A stretch of DNA of 51,207 nt from Clostridia bacterium. GTDB lineage: Bacteria; Bacillota; Clostridia; Oscillospirales; RGIG5299. The stretch spans positions 1 through 51,207 of the forward strand of contig JAFVQJ010000030.1 in NCBI GenBank assembly GCA_017504945.1, in the 5' to 3' direction. Below, in pieces: positions 42,150 to 51,207 of this stretch. The position numbers were made by a program, and so were the translations under genes. The stretch's first letter is position 1; each line of letters starts with the position of its first letter. Under the pieces are notes generated by a model, which was not told the DNA's origin, searched no databases, and saw nothing but the letters and a program-made list of their open reading frames with translations.

Positions 42150-43620
42150 TGTTACAATTCTCCTTTATCATCTTTTCAAAGCGCTTTTTCGCTTCTTCCC
42201 ATTTTTCCGTATCGGTGGGGAGATATTCGGTTATGCCGCCCGAATTTCTTATTATTCTTCTTGCCTCGGCTCTGTCCTTTATCTCGCCGAGAGCTATAAG
42301 CTGCATAACTATATTTCCCGATGCGGTAGCCTCTGCGGGTCCCGCAATGACCTTTTTACCGGTGGCATCGGCGGTAAACTGCATTAAAAGCCTGTCCTTT
42401 ATACCGCCGCCGACGATATTTATACTATTATACTGTTTTTTCGTAAGCTTTTCAAGCAGCAATATTACTCTATTATAATCAAGAGCAAGCGATTCGCTTA
42501 TGCATCTTGACATAGCGCCCTTTGTTTTGGGCACACTTTGGCCCGTCTTTTCCAAAAACGCCTCTATTCTTTCGGGCATTTTGCCGGGAGCCAAAAAGGC
42601 GGAGTCGGAGGGGGCGATAAAGCTTACCAAGGGCTCGGAGGCAAGGGCTGCCTCGTCAAGCTCCTTTAAGGATACCTCGCCGTCCTTCTGCCAGCTTCTG
42701 CGGCATTCCTGCGCTATCCACAGACCGATTATGTTTTTGAGAAGTCTTATCGTTCCGAAGGCGCCGCCCTCGTTAGTGAAGTTCTCCGAAAAGGTCTCTT
42801 CGTTTACAAGAGGTGCGTCAAGCTCGGTGCCGAGAAGCGACCAGGTGCCGCAGGAGAGAAATGCGAAATTCTTTTCCTCGGTGGGAACCGAAAGAACCGC
42901 TGCCGCGGTATCGTGAGAGGGAGAGGTAAATATCTTAAAGGGCTTTACGTTAAGCTCCTCGCATATCTCCTTGCGAAGATAACCCACCTCGGTGCCGGGC
43001 TTTACTATTTCGGTAAAGAGGCTTCTCTTTATTCCCATTTTGTCGGTAAGGGAGAAATCCCACTCTCCCGTTTTCGCATCGAGAAGAGCGCCCGTTGAGG
43101 CTATGGTGTATTCCGTTTTCATATTTCCCGTGAGGAAATAGTTGAGAAGGTCGGGAATAAAAAGCAGCTTATCGGCTCTTTCCAAAAGCTCGGGATCGTA
43201 TTTCTTTACGGCGTAGAGCTGGAATACCGTGTTGAAATTCATAAACTGAATTCCCGTTTTACCGTAAAGTTCCTCCTTGGGAATTATATCGAAAAGTTCC
43301 TCAAAGCAACCGTTTCTCTTATCTCTGTAATGGACGGGGTTTGCAAGAAGGTCGCCCTTTTTGTCGAGCAGACCGAAATCGACTCCCCAAGTATCTATTG
43401 CGAGGCTCTCTATTTCAAAGCCCGCCTTTTTTGCCTTTACTATGCCCTGCTTTATTTCGTGAAACAGACGGAGGATATCCCAATAAAACGTTCCGTTTAC
43501 CGTAACGGGCTCGTTTAAAAAGCGGTGTATCTCCTTCGTTACCAGCTTGCCGTCTTCAACGTAAGCCGCTATCGCTCTGCCGCTCGAGGCGCCGAAATCG
43601 TATGCCAATACTGTTTTCAT
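42142..43620 (-). CDS. rhaB: Rhamnulokinase
   Basis: 492 residues of the FGGY sugar-kinase family. Phosphorylates L-rhamnulose at O1. N-terminal VLAYDFGASSGRAIA phosphate loop, SIDTWGVDFGLLD with the catalytic Asp, SHDTAAAVLSVP, CGTWSLLG and INIVGGGIKDRLLMQFTAD (ATP motif) in the second domain. Four bases follow the rhamnosidase stop, so it is the second gene of the operon. Confidence 0.95.
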   Translation of the reverse strand: MKTVLAYDFGASSGRAIAAYVEDGKLVTKEIHRFLNEPVTVNGTFYWDILRLFHEIKQGIVKAKKAGFEIESLAIDTWGVDFGLLDKKGDLLANPVHYRDKRNGCFEELFDIIPKEELYGKTGIQFMNFNTVFQLYAVKKYDPELLERADKLLFIPDLLNYFLTGNMKTEYTIASTGALLDAKTGEWDFSLTDKMGIKRSLFTEIVKPGTEVGYLRKEICEELNVKPFKIFTSPSHDTAAAVLSVPTEEKNFAFLSCGTWSLLGTELDAPLVNEETFSENFTNEGGAFGTIRLLKNIIGLWIAQECRRSWQKDGEVSLKELDEAALASEPLVSFIAPSDSAFLAPGKMPERIEAFLEKTGQSVPKTKGAMSRCISESLALDYNRVILLLEKLTKKQYNSINIVGGGIKDRLLMQFTADATGKKVIAGPAEATASGNIVMQLIALGEIKDRAEARRIIRNSGGITEYLPTDTEKWEEAKKRFEKMIKENCNNG

Positions 43621-43624
43621 AACG

Positions 43625-46255
43625 TTACTCCTTTATCTTAAAGAGGTATTCGCCCGAGCCGAGCTCCGTTACCGCTTTTCCGTTCTCAAAGGCAAACGCG
43701 AGCTTTTCACCCGTGAGCATTTCGCATATTTTTGCATTTTCCGATGCGGGAAGCTTTAAGGTGGCGGCGGTGTTTGCGGGAACTGTTATCTTTATTTCAT
43801 AGCCGTTTCCGACTCTTCTCCAGCTGCTCTCTATCTTGCCCTTGGGGCTTTCGAAGATGACGTTTGCAAATTCGAGGGAGGATATTTCGGGAGCAATTTC
43901 AAAATGCGACCAAGCGGGGTCGAAATTTCTCATGCCGCCGACGTAGCCATAGAGCCACTCGGTTACCGAGCCGAGAGAATAGTGGTTAAAGGAGTTCATT
44001 CTTATGTCGGCAAAGCCGTCCTCAAGAGTGAAGGAGTTCCAACGCTCCCAGATGGTCGTTGCGCCGTTTACGACCGAGTAGAGCCAAGAGGGATAGGTGC
44101 GGTTTAAGAGAAGCTTATAGGCAATATCCGCTCTGCCTATCTCGCAAAGGACGGGCAAAAGCTCCTTAACGCCGACAAAGCCTGTGGTGAGGTGGTTGTT
44201 CGCTCTCTCCATCGCCTTTATGAGATTTATTGCGAATTTCTCGTTGAGCTTATCGTTATTGGGCGCGGCGTTAAAGCGAAGCGCGAGAACGTAGCCCGTT
44301 TGAGTGTCGCCGTCTATCTCGCCCGTTTCCTCGTTTACGCAATGCTTCAAAAAGCCCTTTCTGTAACGCGCAAGGTAGCCCTCAAAGCGCTTTGCCTCCT
44401 CTTCCCTGCCAAGAAGCTTCGACATATTTACCGCAAGGTCGGTAACGTATATCATATAGAGAGTGTCTATAACGGGGAACGGAACGGGGGTACCCACGCA
44501 AAGCCAGTCGCCGTAGCATATGGGAGTTCTTATATCGTCAACGGTGGTTTGTTCAAGAAGGTCGATATATCTTACTATATTGGGATAGCACTCCTCTAAA
44601 ATTCTTACGTTGCCGTAGTTTTTATACATAAGCCACGGCATAATTACGCCCGCGTCGCCCCAGGCGGCGTTTCCGTAGCCTACCAAGGGATCCTGATTGG
44701 GCCAATGGATATAGGGTGCTATATCGGTGAAGGCACCGTTTATATACTGCGCGTCCATTACGTCGCGGATATATTTCTCGTAAAACGCCTCGGAATACAT
44801 ATTGTAGCAGCCGCTCTGGCAGAATATCTGGCTATCGCCCGTCCAGCCAAGACGCTCGTCGCGCTGAGGACAGTCGGTGGGAACAGCAAGGAAGTTGCCC
44901 TTCTGACCCCAATAGGCGTTTTGGAACAGCTTGTTCACAAGACCGTCGTTGCAGTTGAAGCTGCCGGTTTTGGTAAGTCCGTTATGGATAACGACGCCGA
45001 TAACGGCATCAAGTGAGGGAATATAGTCCATTCCCGATATTTCAACGTAGCGGAAGCCGTGAACGGTAAATGTCGCCTCCCAAGTTTCAAAGTCGTCGCT
45101 CTTGCAGATATAATAGTCGGTAGCCTCGCAGGAGCGGAGGTTTGCGGTGTAAAGAGATTTATCGGTGTTTAACATCTCGCCGTAGCGAAGTCTTATCTTT
45201 TTGCCCTTTGAGCCCTTTACCTTCAAGCGAACTCTGCCCACCATATTCTGACCCATATCGAAGATATGCTTGCCTCTTACGGTGTTGTAGCTTACGGGAA
45301 CTATCTCCTCCTGCTTTTCTATCAGCTCTCCCTTTTGTGCCTGGGGCTCCTCCTTAAGCGTTCTTACCGTAACGGCGGTAAATGCGCTCTCATCGAATCC
45401 GACGGTTGCAAAATCCTTAAGCTCGAGATTGGCATCATAAAATTCGCCGGTTTGAAGATCGGCGTAGCGAATGGGACCCTCGCCCGCACACCAGCTTGAA
45501 TCGGTGATTATCTTCTCGCTCGTGCCGTCGGCATATTTTACGAGAATAAATGCGGCAAAGAGACGCGGATAGTTGCCGTACTGATTTCTTCCTACGGCAG
45601 AGAGGTTGCCGAAATACCAGCCGTCGCCGAGGGCAACACCTATTGCGTTTTCACCCTCGTTCAAATGCTCGGTTATCTCATAGCCCTGATAGTAAAAGGT
45701 CTTGTCGAAATCGGTCCAGCCGGGAGAGAGGACCGCTCTTGAAAGCTCCTTACCGTTTATTTTGGCATCATAAACGCCCTTTGCGGTGGCAAAGAGGAAG
45801 GCTTCTTTTATTTCCTTATTTAAAGTAAATCTCTTGAAGAGATAGGGGCTTTTTGCGCCCGCATTTCTCTTTTTGCCCTGCTTTTCCTGCTTGCCTATCC
45901 ATTTTGCGGGAAAGCGTGTATCGAATCTGCCCGTTAAAAAGGAGGCTATATCGGAGACGGCGGTCTCGCCGTGGTTGTTCTTTACTATAACGCGCCAATA
46001 ATATTTGGTAAAGGGCTTAAGCGCCTTTCCGTAATAGCAAACGCTCATGCTCTCGTTGCTCTCTATATCTCCCTTCGGGCAGAGGTTTGCGCTCTTGCCG
46101 TCGAGCCTTGAGATATTGTCCGACACCAAAAGGCGATAAGAGGTCTGAACCGTGTTTCTTTTTTCGCTTTCGATTACCCAGGAAAAAAGAGGAGTTTTTC
46201 TGTCGGTCAATACGAGATTTCTCATATATTCGCAACGCAAATCGGTTATTTTCAT
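43625..46255 (-). CDS. Alpha-L-rhamnosidase (GH78)
   Basis: 876 residues, without a signal peptide, so probably cytoplasmic. N-terminal beta-sandwich domains (~1-430; WIGKQEKQ and GWTDFDKTFYYQGYEI are typical rhamnosidase N-domain stretches), then the (alpha/alpha)6 catalytic barrel with AVPTDCPQRDERLGWTGDSQ (general-acid region), an ATTIWERWNSF motif, and a small C-terminal beta domain. It releases terminal L-rhamnose, here probably from oligosaccharides or glycosides already imported. First gene of the operon; promoter 46288-46316. Confidence 0.95.
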   Translation of the reverse strand: MKITDLRCEYMRNLVLTDRKTPLFSWVIESEKRNTVQTSYRLLVSDNISRLDGKSANLCPKGDIESNESMSVCYYGKALKPFTKYYWRVIVKNNHGETAVSDIASFLTGRFDTRFPAKWIGKQEKQGKKRNAGAKSPYLFKRFTLNKEIKEAFLFATAKGVYDAKINGKELSRAVLSPGWTDFDKTFYYQGYEITEHLNEGENAIGVALGDGWYFGNLSAVGRNQYGNYPRLFAAFILVKYADGTSEKIITDSSWCAGEGPIRYADLQTGEFYDANLELKDFATVGFDESAFTAVTVRTLKEEPQAQKGELIEKQEEIVPVSYNTVRGKHIFDMGQNMVGRVRLKVKGSKGKKIRLRYGEMLNTDKSLYTANLRSCEATDYYICKSDDFETWEATFTVHGFRYVEISGMDYIPSLDAVIGVVIHNGLTKTGSFNCNDGLVNKLFQNAYWGQKGNFLAVPTDCPQRDERLGWTGDSQIFCQSGCYNMYSEAFYEKYIRDVMDAQYINGAFTDIAPYIHWPNQDPLVGYGNAAWGDAGVIMPWLMYKNYGNVRILEECYPNIVRYIDLLEQTTVDDIRTPICYGDWLCVGTPVPFPVIDTLYMIYVTDLAVNMSKLLGREEEAKRFEGYLARYRKGFLKHCVNEETGEIDGDTQTGYVLALRFNAAPNNDKLNEKFAINLIKAMERANNHLTTGFVGVKELLPVLCEIGRADIAYKLLLNRTYPSWLYSVVNGATTIWERWNSFTLEDGFADIRMNSFNHYSLGSVTEWLYGYVGGMRNFDPAWSHFEIAPEISSLEFANVIFESPKGKIESSWRRVGNGYEIKITVPANTAATLKLPASENAKICEMLTGEKLAFAFENGKAVTELGSGEYLFKIKE

Positions 46256-46287
46256 AGAATTCGTCCTTTTCGAGAATATTTTTAGAA

Positions 46288-46316
46288 AATTATAGCATAT
46301 TACGCCCGTAATTGCA
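46288..46316 (-). promoter_or_regulatory. Promoter of the rhamnosidase operon
   Basis: Minus strand TTGCAA (46311-46316), 17-bp spacer, TATAAT (46288-46293). The spacer has ATTAC-n4-GTAAT, a possible operator half-site pair. Confidence 0.75.
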
Positions 46317-46377
46317 ACCGTTTTTGTTTATTTGTTATTTTTTTAACAATGTTTTTTGACTGTTTTTATTTTTTTGC

Positions 46378-46406
46378 TTGCAATAATTGCAACTTGCGGA
46401 TATAAT
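46378..46406 (+). promoter_or_regulatory. Promoter and overlapping palindrome of the beta-galactosidase gene
   Basis: TTGCAA (46378-46383), 17-bp spacer, TATAAT (46401-46406). The -35 is part of the palindrome TTGCAATAATTGCAA (46378-46392). The divergent operon's -35 also reads TTGCAA. Confidence 0.75.
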
Positions 46407-46409
46407 TAA

Positions 46410-49376
<2,967 letters not shown>

Positions 49377-49394
49377 GATACATATTATAATAGA

Positions 49395-49426
49395 AAAAAG
49401 CTCCGAGTTTCTGCTCGGAGCTTTTT
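49395..49426. terminator. Bidirectional terminator after the beta-galactosidase gene
   Basis: AAAAAGCTCCGAG (49395-49407) and its complement (49414-49426), followed by TTTTT on either strand. Shared by two convergent genes. Confidence 0.9.
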
Positions 49427-49436
49427 GGGTTTGAGT

Positions 49437-50024
49437 TTATTCTGTTATCGTTCCCTGCTTTGTAAGACCGCTGAACTTGATATCGGCTATTTCTCGAAGA
49501 TACATTGAATCATCGTATAAGGAATACGATATAGTCCAATTGCCTGCCATATCCAAATAATCAAATCTTTGACGCACGCCTTTGCCGCACTTCATCAAAA
49601 ATGTTTCGCAGTACTCTTTCGATATTTCCCTACCCGAAAAAGTGTTAACTAATTCGATAAACAGCTTTAGATCAAACTCATCGGGATAGTTGTTCATATA
49701 CGAGATCTCAACCGTTTCCTGTCGATGATTCATAAGACCTATACATTCATTTCTAAAACTAACTATAATTTCCGTTGTATCATCAATATCAATGATATAG
49801 TACCGATATATATTGGCCAGTACTTCGTGTTCCAATTCATTTTCCAGGTGCGCGGTTTCGGACCATTCCAAATTATAGGTATTCAACAGTGATTTCAACT
49901 GTTCCTCATATTGAGCGAAATTGATTCTCGACTGCTCCAATGATATTTGTTTGGATTCAGAGCTACATCCGTTCAAACTTAAAGCAATAACCATTGCCAA
50001 TATAAATGCAACCGTCTTTTTCAC
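49437..50024 (-). CDS. Putative lipoprotein of unknown function
   Basis: 195 residues from a GTG at 50024, which has GAAGGTG six bases upstream; the in-frame GTG at 50033 lies inside that site. Signal peptide VKKTVAFILAMVIALSL with lipobox LNGC, then SSES, so a membrane-anchored lipoprotein. The body (~35-195) is acidic with many Tyr/Glu and no motif I recognise. Codon use is AT-rich (AAT, TTA, ATA) compared with the galactosidase gene next to it. Its promoter (50058-50086) is a perfect TTGACA-17-TATAAT. Confidence 0.8.
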   Translation of the reverse strand: MKKTVAFILAMVIALSLNGCSSESKQISLEQSRINFAQYEEQLKSLLNTYNLEWSETAHLENELEHEVLANIYRYYIIDIDDTTEIIVSFRNECIGLMNHRQETVEISYMNNYPDEFDLKLFIELVNTFSGREISKEYCETFLMKCGKGVRQRFDYLDMAGNWTISYSLYDDSMYLREIADIKFSGLTKQGTITE

Positions 50025-50057
50025 TGCAAACACCTTCGTTTCTTTTATATTATCTTT

Positions 50058-50086
50058 ATTATATAGAAAATTAGATTTGATGTCAA
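50058..50086 (-). promoter_or_regulatory. Consensus promoter of the lipoprotein gene
   Basis: Minus strand TTGACA (50081-50086), 17-bp spacer, TATAAT (50058-50063); all six bases match in both boxes. Confidence 0.85.
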
Positions 50087-50101
50087 TATACGAGTTATTG
50101 A

Positions 50102-50530
50102 TTAACGGTTTTGTACATAATCCGCGGAAACTCCCCTTTTCGGTGAGATGAGAAAAAAAGAGGGGTAGATGCGAGCGAGGCGAAAGCCTTTGGTTTTGTG
50201 CGTTCTTGCCTTACGCATAAGAAATAGCAAAGGGAGCGAAGCGACGTTTGCATTTCGCTTAAGCGTAAGGCGGCGTGTGATTATTTTATTCTCGCGAGCA
50301 TAGGGGAGCCTTCCCCTTAAAAAGATTCTTTTCCCCCTTTTCTCATCTTTGAGAAAAGGGGAGCCTCCGCGGCTTGAGCGGAGAGAAAAAAGCAAATCCC
50401 CCGCGGCTTGAGCGGGGAAAAGAGCCGAAAATCAAGCGGGTGCGCACCCCACCCTCCCCAAAAATCCGTGCAAGCCGTAAAACGCGGCGTAAGCGGAAAA
50501 AGAAAAGAAATGCCTCGCGGTCTTTTGTGA
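50102..50530. repeat. Hairpin-rich, non-coding repeat block
   Basis: About 430 bp with dense inverted and direct repeats: GCCTTACGC (50208-50216)/GCGTAAGGC (50263-50271) enclosing GCAAA/TTTGC; GGGGA-n4-TCCCC; CCCTTTTCTCA/TGAGAAAAGGG (around 50337-50360); and two copies of CCGCGGCTTGAGCGG-like units (50368-50383, 50400-50416). The short open frames here are repeats read as protein and are not credible genes. The composition is more GC-rich than the flanks. It resembles the dispersed intergenic repeats of gut Clostridia. Confidence 0.5.
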
Positions 50531-50535
50531 AATAT

Positions 50536-50568
50536 AAAAAAGCCACGGACATAATCCGTGGCTTTTTT
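50536..50568 (-). terminator. Terminator of the XRE gene
   Basis: AAAAAAGCCACGGA (50536-50549)/TCCGTGGCTTTTTT (50555-50568), loop CATAA. Confidence 0.9.
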
Positions 50569-50575
50569 ATATTTA

Positions 50576-50809
50576 TTATTCTTCAAAATCGTCAAAATAG
50601 TCTTTATCAAAAAATTCCGATAATTTTATTCCGGCGCCTTGGCAAAAAGCTTTTATCGTTGAAACCTTCGAGCATTTCGTTCTGCCTTTTATCAAATCGT
50701 ATAAAGCGGACGGTGATTTCCCACCGTTTAACGTTGCTTCGCATATATTTATATTTTTCTCTTTACAGATTTCTTCAATTCTTTTAACAATTGCATCGTT
50801 TATATTCAC
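50576..50809 (-). CDS. Small XRE-family helix-turn-helix repressor
   Basis: 77 residues from GTG 50809 with AAGGTG six bases upstream; a longer in-frame reading to 51142 runs through the operator region and is not real. The whole protein is one Cro/C1-type HTH fold (DAIVKRIEEICKEKNINI, SPSALYDLIKGRTKCSKVST, then IKAFCQGAGIKLSEFF) with an acidic tail. Close relatives are common next to SLOG-type genes and in mobile elements of Clostridia. It faces a truncated SLOG gene across three operator sites, one of them at its own start region, so autoregulation with the divergent gene is likely. Confidence 0.88.
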   Translation of the reverse strand: MNINDAIVKRIEEICKEKNINICEATLNGGKSPSALYDLIKGRTKCSKVSTIKAFCQGAGIKLSEFFDKDYFDDFEE

Positions 50810-50834
50810 ATAATCACCTTCGCGGAGTTTCTTA

Positions 50835-50848
50835 TCGTTGTTCCACGA
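50835..50848. promoter_or_regulatory. Operator O3 (degenerate) near the XRE start
   Basis: TCGTTGTTCCACGA, a shorter imperfect version of the O1/O2 palindrome, beside a TATAAT-like -10 (50853-50858) for the XRE gene. Confidence 0.5.
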
Positions 50849-50852
50849 AAAT

Positions 50853-50858
50853 ATTATA
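50853..50858 (-). promoter_or_regulatory. -10 box of the XRE gene promoter
   Basis: TATAAT on the minus strand, with no convincing -35; the expected -35 position borders O1, so O1 may repress both directions. Confidence 0.4.
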
Positions 50859-50879
50859 TGTATTACGAAAATTTTTATC

Positions 50880-50895
50880 TCGTGGAATTCCACGA
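50880..50895. promoter_or_regulatory. Operator O1
   Basis: A perfect 16-bp palindrome with core CGTGGAATTCCACG, ending 2 bp before the -35 of the SLOG promoter. Confidence 0.75.
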
Positions 50896-50897
50896 AT

Positions 50898-50926
50898 TTG
50901 ACATCGTAAGATGTTTTTGCTATAAT
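50898..50926 (+). promoter_or_regulatory. Consensus promoter of the truncated SLOG gene
   Basis: TTGACA (50898-50903), 17-bp spacer, TATAAT (50921-50926); perfect in both boxes and sandwiched between O1 and O2. Confidence 0.85.
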
Positions 50927-50949
50927 TATCGTGGAATTCCACGATAATT
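50924..50949. promoter_or_regulatory. Operator O2, 26-bp perfect palindrome
   Basis: Shares the core CGTGGAATTCCACG with O1 but is extended by AATTAT/ATAATT on the two sides. It overlaps the last half of the -10 and the start of transcription. Centres of O1 and O2 are 49 bp apart. Confidence 0.8.
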
Positions 50950-50960
50950 GGAGGTAAACT

Positions 50961-51167
50961 ATGCAAGTTTGTTTTATTGGCCACAGAAATATACAAAAAA
51001 GTGAGGAAGTTACAACCTTACTAAAACAAACTGTTGCCAATCTCATAAAAACAGGCGCTACCAATAATTTAATAAAATCCAAAGAAAGTGCTTTTGCTCC
51101 TATCCCCCAAGGGGTAATAAGAGCAATTCGAGCACGCCTCAAAACAGTATATTTTGGTTATTTTTAA
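50961..51167 (+). pseudogene. Truncated SLOG/DUF1273-like gene
   Basis: 68 residues. The first ~34 (MQVCFIGHRNIQKSEEV, then LLKQTVANLIKTGAT) match the start of SLOG/DUF1273-type proteins, which usually run on with FLFGSRSEF and are about 150-180 residues long. From about base 51062 the reading changes to an unrelated sequence (NNLIKSKESAFAPIPQGV) and stops at 51167. So the gene appears broken by insertion or recombination near 51062. GGAGG precedes the ATG and the promoter is perfect. The remaining peptide is unlikely to work as a SLOG protein. Confidence 0.65.
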
Positions 51168-51180
51168 TTCGCTTTGATTT

Positions 51181-51198
51181 GCAAGGCGCAAGCCTTGC
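51181..51198. repeat. GNRA-looped hairpin at the window edge
   Basis: GCAAGGC, loop GCAA, GCCTTGC: a perfect 7-bp stem. It may belong to whatever sequence broke the SLOG gene. No T-tract is visible before the edge. Confidence 0.35.
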
Positions 51199-51207
51199 TT
51201 CACCAAA

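Noticed and set aside
46300..46400. TTGCAA motif as a specific regulator site for the sugar locus
   Set aside because: The same hexamer is the -35 of unrelated promoters here (22241, 25008), so only the larger palindromes around it are candidate operators.
50102..50610. Short open frames on both strands of the hairpin block
   Set aside because: Translations are repeats such as SPLKPRG read from the DNA repeat; no ribosome sites, mutually overlapping.
50810..51142. Extended N-terminus of the XRE gene
   Set aside because: It would run through the operators and consensus promoter of the opposite gene; a GTG with a good ribosome site gives a standard XRE protein.

Overview
The window looks like a chromosomal segment of an anaerobic, fermentative Bacillota of the class Clostridia, probably an uncultured gut species. 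Four things point there: electron-bifurcating [FeFe]-hydrogenase and Nfn transhydrogenase genes, a V-type ATPase of the E/DUF2764 kind, strong AGGAGG-like ribosome sites with very regular SigA-type promoters (TTGnnn, 17 bp, TATAAT-like), and sortase/isopeptide surface proteins. No rRNA, tRNA, CRISPR array or intact transposon was seen. Finer taxonomy cannot be judged by eye.

Layout. 1-720: start of a V-type ATPase operon (subunit E, then a DUF2764 protein cut by the left edge), read leftward from a promoter overlapped by a perfect dyad. 1064-7350: a ~1970-residue VWA/isopeptide-repeat cell-wall adhesin, translationally coupled to a small Cys-rich protein. 7501-10085: a LuxR-type regulator divergent from an SLC13/ArsB-like permease. 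10126-18620: a nine-gene leftward hydrogenase operon: APH-fold protein, small [2Fe-2S] protein, HydC, HydB, HydA, two more small [2Fe-2S] proteins, a sensory PAS hydrogenase (HydS) and a SpoIIE/PP2C phosphatase. 18820-22185: nfnB, nfnA and a LysR regulator. 22263-24957: ispF, ispD, carD and a YwaF-type membrane protein. 25238-25879: an AT-rich gene of unknown function with a structured leader. 25985-31412: a DUF5722 secreted glycosidase-like protein, trmO, a TM2 protein and aspartate kinase. 31712-37430: gap, an orphan sugar-binding lipoprotein, a secreted transglutaminase-like protein, homoserine dehydrogenase and secG. 37561-49376: an L-rhamnose locus (GH78 rhamnosidase, rhaB, rhaA, fused aldolase/dehydrogenase, PHP protein) divergent from a GH2 beta-galactosidase. 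49437-51207: an accessory-looking end with a lipoprotein, a ~430 bp hairpin-rich non-coding block, and an XRE repressor facing a truncated SLOG gene across a three-operator control region.

How the genes work together. HydABC couples NADH and reduced ferredoxin to H2, and NfnAB couples NADH and reduced ferredoxin to NADPH, so 10-21 kb is a redox-balancing hub. HydS and the phosphatase are its probable sensing arm. The rhamnose locus releases rhamnose (GH78), isomerises, phosphorylates and cleaves it, and oxidises or reduces lactaldehyde; the divergent GH2 enzyme suggests a galactose- and rhamnose-bearing plant glycan. The features most worth a second look are the hydrogenase sensory module, with its APH-fold protein lacking a metal-binding Asp, and the XRE/SLOG switch at the right end. 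Homology statements rest on motif recognition by eye; no database search was run.
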